A DNA stretch of 42,674 bases from an uncultured Rhodospira sp. Its GTDB lineage: Bacteria; Pseudomonadota; Alphaproteobacteria; Rhodospirillales; Rhodospirillaceae. Positions 1 through 7,300 of this stretch are shown here, piece after piece. The first letter of the stretch is position 1. Each line of letters starts with the position of its first letter. The position numbers and the translations under genes were made by a program. The stretch lies in the NCBI RefSeq assembly GCF_937138205.1, contig NZ_CAKZOT010000075.1:1-42674 (forward strand). The letters run 5' to 3'. The notes beneath the pieces are model-generated. The model was not told where the DNA came from. It did not search any database and was given only the letters and a program-made list of their open reading frames with translations.

Positions 1-187
1 CCGCGTTTCCGGTCAGGACGGATCGGCCGGTCGCCGTGCTGTCGGTGATGTCGGTGGAGACCACGGCACCGCCGCTGATCGGTGTTTCCCAAACCGTGCC
101 ACCTGCCCCGTCGGAGGTGAGACGGTCGCCGGTATTACCGGATGCGGCCGGGGCACGAAGGTTAGCGAGTCGTCGAGGTAGAGACAT
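1..187 (-). CDS. Tail fibre-like protein, N-terminal part (runs off window)
   Basis: An ORF starting at ATG 187 with a strong GGGAGG ribosome-binding site reads through to the window edge (62 codons visible, starting MSLPRRLANL). The visible part is rich in Gly, Thr, Ser and Asp, and contains a GDRLTSDGAGGTVWE segment typical of phage fibre or adhesin regions. It follows the DUF4376-like gene by 13 bases and lies at the late end of the phage, where Mu-like phages keep fibre and tail-tip genes. Function is inferred from position and composition only; no catalytic motif is visible. Confidence 0.6.
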   Translation of the reverse strand, partial: MSLPRRLANLRAPAASGNTGDRLTSDGAGGTVWETPISGGAVVSTDITDSTATGRSVLTGNA

Positions 188-200
188 TGTGATCTCCCTC

Positions 201-611
201 CTATGCGGGCCAATACGCGTTTGACCTGAGGTCGCTCGGGATCGGCTCCATGGCCAGCAGCGCGTCCTGGGCCGCCAGAATGGTGCCGGCAGCGACGGCG
301 TGCGCATCGCGGCGGGACAGCACGAGCGACGCCATGTCGGTCACGGTCAGGCCGCGCGCCGACGCCCGGGCCGACAGCAGCGGCGCCGAGGCCTGGGCGT
401 CGGCCGTCACCGCCAGGGCCTCGGCCACCTGCTGGTGCCAGGTCTCGCGCTCCTCGCGCGTGTACGCACTGGCCAGGGCCTCCAGTCGCCGCGCGCCCTC
501 GGCCCGCACATCGGCCTCGGTGGGCGTAGGAGGCACACGCGCCGCGATTTCCTCCGCCGTCATGTCGCGGACGACGGTTTGTCCACCAGATACGATGGCT
601 TTCTTAGGCAT
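201..611 (-). CDS. Small phage tail-associated protein, DUF4376-like
   Basis: 136 residues starting at ATG 611 with GAGG upstream. The middle has an alpha-helical pattern with 'YTREERETWHQQ' followed by Ala-rich helices. This recalls DUF4376-type proteins that sit beside phage tail-fibre genes and are often annotated as fibre assembly proteins. It starts 2 bases after the stop of the fibre gene, so it is probably coupled to it. No enzyme motif, signal peptide or membrane segment is seen. The role in fibre assembly or attachment is inferred from neighbours. Confidence 0.6.
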   Translation of the reverse strand: MPKKAIVSGGQTVVRDMTAEEIAARVPPTPTEADVRAEGARRLEALASAYTREERETWHQQVAEALAVTADAQASAPLLSARASARGLTVTDMASLVLSRRDAHAVAAGTILAAQDALLAMEPIPSDLRSNAYWPA

Positions 612-613
612 GA

Positions 614-1897
614 TTACCTCGCAAAGATACGGATTGTCCCCGCGTCAATTTCATCTGCACCGAGGGAAACCTTGAGCGCGTTTATGCCATCGTCGTGGCG
701 GACGAACACATGGCGCAGGTTCGCACTTAGAGTATTCGCAGCAGTTAGATTCGACGACAGCGCGGCATAATCTACTGCATAGAACAGAGAACTGTATTTC
801 TCTGCGTAGCCATCAAAGATGTATGTTGCATCAACCGAAACACCCGCGCCGTGATTGCTGCCGCCTACAAGTCCGACTGTATATGTCGTGCCGTTATCGT
901 CTGATACAGCAATAGAGAAACTTGTATCGCTCGCATTATTGTGCGAAAGGTCATCGAACTGCACCATCAGGCTGGAATATGACCTATCAAGATCAGTGAA
1001 CTCTACTTCGGACACGTCCGTGCTGTGCGTCCATGATGCCAGTTCGACCCACCCGCTCGCAATGGGGTCAGCCGGCGTCCACTCACCCGCGCCATTGTCC
1101 CACGTCAGGACCTGTCCATCCGTCGCACCGGCCTGATCCATGTTTGACGGGTCGGTTGCGTCTTCGTTGGGAACGTTACCGAGTCCGACTTGCGATTTGG
1201 ACAAGCTCGTCAACTGACTGCCGTCGATGGCAGGCAACCCTGTCGCGTCGGCCTGGATAATCTTGCCGTTGGTGGTGCCGACGTCGCTATCTCTCAGGAC
1301 ATCAGCGACATCGCTGGTGCGGACTACATCCGAAATGTCGGCGATGCGGACCATATCGGCGACCGCGAACACCCCCCACCCGGTGATGACCACAGTGTCG
1401 CCGGCCGAGGCGGGCGACGTCAGGACGATGGATGTTCCCGTATCTGCCGCGTAATCGCCCCCGGGACTCAGGTGCACACCGTTCAGGAACACGTCCACGT
1501 GAGGTGGCGGGCCGACATCGTAAGCGGCTGCGAACGTGTCCTGCCCGGCGGTCGCGGTGTAGGTGCGGCGATCCGTGGTCGCACCGGCCGCCGCGTTGAT
1601 CCACACCTCGGCCGCGCTCTGCGCCGCCTCGGCCCCGGCGCGGGCGACTTCGGCCCCGGCGCGGGCGGCTTCGGCCCCGGCGCGGGCGGCTTCGGCCCCG
1701 GCGCGGGCGGTCTCGGTATCGGCCAGCAGGCCGGACCAGGTGACATTGGCGGCCTCCACAGCCAGCGCGCCGGCGTAATGCAGTGCCGCCCAGCGCGGCA
1801 GTGACACACCATCGACGGTGACGGGCGACACGAGCGCGAAGTCGGTGGTGAAATTCGCGGTGTCCCAGGTGACACCGTACAGATCGAATGCCGCCAT
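614..1897 (-). CDS. Tail fibre / receptor-binding protein with heptad-repeat stalk
   Basis: 427 residues. The start at ATG 1897 is preceded by GGAGGAGG and overlaps the upstream stop (TGATG); an in-frame start 14 codons upstream lacks these features. Order: N-terminal anchoring part (starts MAAFDLYGVTWDT); a stalk with near-perfect ARAGAEA heptads (about residues 60-90), expected to form a trimeric coiled coil; a beta domain with VDVFLNGVHLSPGGDY and TSIVLTSPASAGDTVVITG, common in phage fibres; an Asp-rich linker; and a C-terminal beta-rich domain (about 285-427). The C-terminal part is visibly more AT-rich than the rest of the prophage, suggesting exchange of the receptor-binding tip. Host receptor unknown. 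Confidence 0.8.
   Translation of the reverse strand: MAAFDLYGVTWDTANFTTDFALVSPVTVDGVSLPRWAALHYAGALAVEAANVTWSGLLADTETARAGAEAARAGAEAARAGAEVARAGAEAAQSAAEVWINAAAGATTDRRTYTATAGQDTFAAAYDVGPPPHVDVFLNGVHLSPGGDYAADTGTSIVLTSPASAGDTVVITGWGVFAVADMVRIADISDVVRTSDVADVLRDSDVGTTNGKIIQADATGLPAIDGSQLTSLSKSQVGLGNVPNEDATDPSNMDQAGATDGQVLTWDNGAGEWTPADPIASGWVELASWTHSTDVSEVEFTDLDRSYSSLMVQFDDLSHNNASDTSFSIAVSDDNGTTYTVGLVGGSNHGAGVSVDATYIFDGYAEKYSSLFYAVDYAALSSNLTAANTLSANLRHVFVRHDDGINALKVSLGADEIDAGTIRIFAR
1630..1713. repeat. Four tandem 21-bp repeats in the tail-fibre stalk
   Basis: Four consecutive 21-bp units (starts at 1630, 1651, 1672 and 1693), two of them identical, encode ARAGAEA heptads. Slippage would change stalk length in frame. 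Confidence 0.9.
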
Positions 1898-2799
1898 CAG
1901 GCCACCTCCTCCAGGAATTTGAACGTGGTCGTGATCCAATCGTGCCGGGCCAATTCGCTCGACGGCAGGCTGGCCATGCGCGCAATGCCGGATCGGCGGT
2001 GGCGGTGCATGGTCTCAGTCGGGTCCCAGGTGACGTACATCTGGCCGCTGATGCCGCGCCGGCCGATCGCGTCATACACCTGCCTCATGGCTTCGGCCTC
2101 CGGCAGCCCGTCGATCCGGACGGTCATGGTGCGGCGCGTCGGGCCGATGTCGGCGTCGGTGCGGCCGGACAGCAGGGTGCGCAGGTCGGTCAGGTCCTCC
2201 CAGCCCCATTCGGCGGCATACTCGACGGGGACGCTGGTCTGCCAGCCGGAGCCGGTCCAGGCGCGCATCAGGGTCACCGATCCGGCGGGGTTGGTGGGGT
2301 CGCTGATGTAGATGTGCTCGTAGCGGCCGAGCTTGGCTTCGGGGGCGACGTCATGCCAAATCCAGCGCGGGTACTGGCGCAACTCGCGGTCGGAGATGCG
2401 GCCGTGGCCGTAGCTGGGATCCGCGCGGGGCAAGGTGAAGGCGCCGCCGATGACGGGGCACCAGTCGGTCCATCCGCCGTCGTGGACGATCTCGGTCCCG
2501 GCGGGATCGGTGGAGATGACGCGACGGACGCGAGCGAGCTTGGACATGCTGCCGATCAGCACGCACACGCGCAGGTCGGTCAGACCGCCGTAGTCGATGC
2601 GGAATTGGGTCGCGGCCTCGTCGAGACCATCCGAGACGGCCGTCAGGATGAAACGCCGGTCCAGCAGGTGAGATAAGGGGCGCTCCGCCAGCCATGCACC
2701 GCCGGTGATCGTGGCCGGGGTGCCGTCGCCGACGTCGTCCAGGCGATTATCGGGCACAATCAGCAGATTGCGGAGGGCCTGCGATGCCGTCTGGTCCAT
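1897..2799 (-). CDS. Tail-tip / distal tail structural protein (unknown family)
   Basis: 300 residues starting at ATG 2799, two bases after the stop of the previous tail gene; its own stop overlaps the fibre start. The sequence (starts MDQTASQALRNLLI) is rich in Trp, Asp and beta segments, with repeated 'W' motifs such as YPRWIWHDV. It has no signal peptide, membrane segment or catalytic signature. Between the tape measure and the fibres, phages of this type encode distal-tail, hub and tip proteins, so a structural role at the tail tip is inferred. I do not recognise a named family. Confidence 0.65.
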   Translation of the reverse strand: MDQTASQALRNLLIVPDNRLDDVGDGTPATITGGAWLAERPLSHLLDRRFILTAVSDGLDEAATQFRIDYGGLTDLRVCVLIGSMSKLARVRRVISTDPAGTEIVHDGGWTDWCPVIGGAFTLPRADPSYGHGRISDRELRQYPRWIWHDVAPEAKLGRYEHIYISDPTNPAGSVTLMRAWTGSGWQTSVPVEYAAEWGWEDLTDLRTLLSGRTDADIGPTRRTMTVRIDGLPEAEAMRQVYDAIGRRGISGQMYVTWDPTETMHRHRRSGIARMASLPSSELARHDWITTTFKFLEEVA

Positions 2800-2801
2800 C
2801 G

Positions 2802-4301
2802 TCACCCCCACACCGTGATGCGCGGCTGGGATCGGTCGCGGCGCACACCCACCACCCACGCGCCGGACAGGCCCAGGCGGGGGATGGCGCTCAGGTCCAC
2901 GCACGTGCCCAGGTCGCAGGCGCGGGCGGCGTCGCGCGTCACCCCCAGGCGCCACGCCCGGCGGGGGCGCTCGAATAGCGGCACCAGGTCGCCGCGCAGG
3001 GTCGCCGCGTCGGTGGCCGAGGCCAGCGCGGTCGTGCGCGCGGCGGTGCGGTATTCCGGCCAGCGGGCCTGGACGGCGGACAGATCGGCCGCGTTGAGGC
3101 GGTAGTCCCGCGTCACCAGGTCGCGCCAGGCGATGCGCTCCGGCGTGTCGGCGTCGACGAGCTGGTCTTCCGTGAGTGTCGTCCAGGCGCGGCGATACTC
3201 GATTTCGATCCGGCCCCCCGCGACCTCCAGGCCGGTGGCCACCAGCTCGGGCGCGCCGTGCAGGTCGTCCGTGGTCAGGACGGCGGTGGGCGTGGCCAGC
3301 TCGGGTGGCGTGGGGCGCCAGGCGGCGATCCGCCCCAGGGCATCGTCGTGCCAATACCCGACGCCGCTCATCAGGCCGTCGATCACCTGGCCCACGGTGG
3401 CGTCGGTGGCGCCGGTCCACCATCCGGCCTCCCACCCGGGCAGGGCATCCACCGACGGCAGGATGCCGGCCGGCGCGACTCCGCCCGCCCCCTCCAGGAT
3501 CGCGCGGACCAGGGCCGGCAGGGTGCAGTCCGACTGGTGGCGCAGGCTGACCACCAGCGCGCCAGCGGCCGGGCCGTACAGCCGGATCAGGCCCTCGGTG
3601 GGGCAGCCGGCGACGGCGCCGGGGGCCAGCGTGGCGGCCAGCAGCGCGGCCCAGTCGGGATACATGGCACCGACGGTCAGGGGCGCGCCCATGTCGGCCG
3701 CGCCGGTCAGGGTGTCGTATGGCCCCACTCTATATATATGGTCATGGATATTGCCCTCGACGGGCGAGACGGCCTCGGCCACGCCATATCCCACGGGCAC
3801 CGGGCGGCCGGCCAGGGACGGGCCGCCCTCCGGCGCCAGACCGCCGGCGGTGGCGGTGCCGGCCAGGGTCGCGGTGGTGAGCGGCCGGTCGCGCAGGGCC
3901 TGGAGCCGGTCGCGCAGGATCAGGTCCACGTCGCGCCAGCCGACGTCGCACCGCTCGGTGATCCCGGTCATGACGACGCTGAAATCCGCCGTGGGCGCGC
4001 CGGCCGGTCCCTCCAGCACCTCCACGTCGTAGCCCCACGCGGCGTCGCGCAGGGCGTCGTAGCGGCCCGACGCCGCCTCGCCGATCGTGATGGCACTGTA
4101 TGACGTGTCGGCGCCGCGCGATGGGTCCAGCGCCGGGTCGATGGACCGCGACCAGGTCGGGCGCGTGAACAGGGCGCCGTCGTAGACGGCATATCCCTCC
4201 TCCGGCCCGGCCGCATAGCCGATGTCGGACAGATGCAGCGTCTGCATGGCGCCGTCGGCGTCCATGTAGTGGGCGCGTACCCTTGTTTCTGTGCGCTCCA
4301 T
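2802..4301 (-). CDS. Tail-tip / baseplate-like structural protein (unknown family)
   Basis: 499 residues starting at ATG 4301, which shares a base with the tape-measure stop (TGATG). Beta-rich, with an early segment about entry into a 'SIDPALDPSRGADTSYS' motif and no low-complexity tail. The gene directly downstream of the tape measure in long-tailed phages normally encodes the distal tail protein or hub that closes the tube, and that is the most likely role here. No lysozyme or peptidase residues that would make it a penetration enzyme were recognised. Family assignment would need a profile search. Confidence 0.65.
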   Translation of the reverse strand: MERTETRVRAHYMDADGAMQTLHLSDIGYAAGPEEGYAVYDGALFTRPTWSRSIDPALDPSRGADTSYSAITIGEAASGRYDALRDAAWGYDVEVLEGPAGAPTADFSVVMTGITERCDVGWRDVDLILRDRLQALRDRPLTTATLAGTATAGGLAPEGGPSLAGRPVPVGYGVAEAVSPVEGNIHDHIYRVGPYDTLTGAADMGAPLTVGAMYPDWAALLAATLAPGAVAGCPTEGLIRLYGPAAGALVVSLRHQSDCTLPALVRAILEGAGGVAPAGILPSVDALPGWEAGWWTGATDATVGQVIDGLMSGVGYWHDDALGRIAAWRPTPPELATPTAVLTTDDLHGAPELVATGLEVAGGRIEIEYRRAWTTLTEDQLVDADTPERIAWRDLVTRDYRLNAADLSAVQARWPEYRTAARTTALASATDAATLRGDLVPLFERPRRAWRLGVTRDAARACDLGTCVDLSAIPRLGLSGAWVVGVRRDRSQPRITVWG

Positions 4302-7300
4302 CAGCGTCTCCCCCCGACGGCGGCGCGGCGCGCCAGGCTCGCGGCGCCGGTGGCGTCGGCCAGGGCCTCGCGGATGCCCAGCAGATGCCCGGACAGCTCG
4401 CCCGTCAGGGCGCCATCGGCGCGGCGGGTGTCGCGGGCCTCGTCGTGGAGGGCCGTTTCGATGCTGTCTAAACGGCGTTCAATGGCCTCCAAAAGGGCCA
4501 CCGTGCGGCCGTCATCGGCCGGCGCCGGCGAGGCTGGGGCCTGATCCACCCACGGCAGCGGGACGACGACCGGCTGGACGATCTGCGACTGCGGCTCCAC
4601 GATGCGCAGGGTGTTGTCGTTGATGGCTTCGAGGAGGCCGCCGTGCTGCGCGGCGGCCGCCGCGCGCACCACGTACTCGCCGGCGGACAGCCGCGCCGGC
4701 ACCGCGTCGTCGGTGGGGCCGCCGGGGCCGTCGACCCAGCCGCCGTCGGCGTATGGCCAGGCGCGGCCTTCGGCAGCACCGTACAGAGCGTAGTGTGTCC
4801 GTGCGACGTCGAGCGCACTGCCACCCGAGGTCTGATCTTGCCACCAGTCTGACCCCACCGCCGCCGCCACGTCCGGGTTGGCGGCCAGGTACGATGCGGC
4901 CGCCAGGTCCTCATCGTTGACACCACCGCCACCACCACCGCCACCACCACCGCCACCACCCCCAGCGGCGGCGGTCACGGTCACCGATACCTCCATCTCC
5001 CTCACGGCTGTCTCGATCGCCGCCAGCAGACGCTGCTCTTCCGCCGCCGCCGCCTGCGCGTGGGCGTCCAGCGCGGCGACGGCCGCCGCGTGATGGGCGT
5101 CGGCCTGCGCGAGCTGGGCGAGATACCCGCGCTCCTGGTGCCAGATCTCGCGCGCCACGTCGGACGATGCGTCGATGGACTCGACGGCCGCCCACGTCGC
5201 CTCCTGGCCCGCCACCTCATCCGGGGATCCCAGCGCGCTGGCCAGCGGCTCCAGGAGCTGCTGGATCCGCTCCTCGACCCGGAAATACTCCGCCGAGCTG
5301 GTGTGGTAGGCGCGCGCGGCCTCGCGGTACGCCTCCGCGTATGTGGCCAGACTCTCGTATGCCGCGCGGGCGGTCTCAGGGTCATCCGACTGTGTCAGAT
5401 GGATCTGGCGGGCGAAGTCCTGCTCGGCGGCCTGCAGGCGGTCGCGCTGCGACAGCGTGGAGCCCGACCCGCCGGTGATGTCGTCCAGATAGCGGCGCAG
5501 GTCCTGGCCGACGGCCGTCGCGACCGACGCGAGGTCCTGCCAATACTCCACCGCCGCCCGCAGGGCATCGCGCTGCGCGGACTCGGCCTCGCGCCACGCG
5601 TCCAGCGCCGAGCGCGCGGCCTCGACCTGGGCCTGGGCGGCGGCCCGCTCTGCCTCTCGGGCGACCTCGCGCTCCTGGCCCATCAGGGCCGCCGCCAGCC
5701 CGGCCACGGCGACGTGCCCGCCCTCGACCGTCGCGGCCCATGTCTGGATCTCGCCGATCAGGCGGGTCAATGTGATCTGGTCGAGACCTTCCCCCAGCGC
5801 CCGGATGCGCTGGATCACGGTATCCGTCACCAGCGCCGTGTCGCCGCCCACGGCCGCCATGTCGGCCAGCGCCTGCTGGTACGCGGCCACCTGGTCCCGG
5901 ATGTCGTTGACGTAGCCCCTGCCGCGCGAGTCCTCCAGCGCCCGGACCCACTGATCCTCCAGCCCGGCCCGGGCATCGGCCATCAGCTGCTCGCGTAGGC
6001 CGGCGACCGTGGCCGCCGCGTCCTCGGCGGCCGTGCCAGTGGCCACCAGGATGCGCTCCAGTTCGGCGAGGCGCGCGTCGGCCTGGGCCACGGCGGTCTC
6101 GACCGCCGACAACGTGCCGCCGCCCTCGCCCAGGCCCACCATGGCGCGGACCAAGCCCTCCATGTCGGCCGCCGCCTGTCCGGCGTCGAGCTGCCCGGCA
6201 GCCACCAGGATGTCGCGGACCTCGATCGCGGGCCGCAGCATTGCCTCGGCCTGCTGGCCCCACGCGGCCGCGTCCGCCTCGATCGCCGCGCGCTGGGCGG
6301 CGGCGCCACTCGACAGCGCGGCCACGGCCTGGTCGATCGCGCCGGACCAGTCCGCTGCGATCGCGATATGCTGTGCCAGTTCCTGCGCGGATGAGGCCGC
6401 GCCGGACTCGACCACGGCCAGGGCACCTGCCAGACCGTCCAGCGACTGCCCGGCGGCGGCGGCCTGGGCGGCGGCATCCCGGACGACGCGGCCGGTGATA
6501 TCGAGACTGGCCCCCGCCAGATCGTCCTCGGCATAATAGGTCTCGCCAACCGTGCCCCCGAAGACGCCGATCCGGCCCTTCTTCGTGTTCAGGGCATACG
6601 GCTCGGCGTTGCCAGCGAAATCCAACCCGTACCCGATGGCGGCCAACGCATCCGCCGCCGACTGCATCGGCGCCAGCACGGCCTGTGTGACGGTATCGCC
6701 CCAGGCCTGGCGGTCCTCGCCGTCCACGAGGCGCCCGCCGATCGTACCTTGGGCGAATTGGCCGTCGGTGTAGCCGAGCTTCTGGGAAATGTTCGGGAGC
6801 GGCGCGCCGAACATGCCGCCGATCATGCTGCCCGCCACCGCCGCCAGGAAGGCCCCGGCCGCCGCGCCGATCGGTCCGCCGACGCTGCCCAGCGCGGTGC
6901 CGGCGGCAATCGCCGAGCCGGCCATGCCACCGCCGATGCTGCCCAGCGTCGACAGGCCCATGTCGGCCCACTGGTTGCCCGTCCCGCCGAACCCCAGCAT
7001 CGACGCGCCCAAGGTCCCGACCATCCCCCACGGCGCGGCGTTGATGCCCGACGCCAGTAGGCTCCCGGTTGTCGTCGCGATCACGCCCGCGCTGGAGCCC
7101 GCCACGCCCCCCAGGCTGGCCGGCCCGGCGGCCACGCCGGCCGGCGCCGTGAAGGCTGACGACAACCCCAGCCACTGCCCGACCTTGGAGGTCACCAGGG
7201 ACGTGCCGATGGACGATCCGCCGGAGCCCAGCCCCACCAGGTCCAGGATGTTGCCCAGACCGAAGCCCCCACCGCCCGCCGCCTGCCCGCCGGCACCGCC

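Noticed and set aside
1630-1713. CRISPR-like or diversity-generating repeat
   Set aside because: Repeats are contiguous 21-mers without spacers and lie in frame in a fibre gene; no reverse transcriptase or template repeat is seen in the window.
5382-7175. Second long minus-strand frame within the tape measure
   Set aside because: Out-of-frame shadow of the same strand; Arg/Gly-rich with no recognisable domain.
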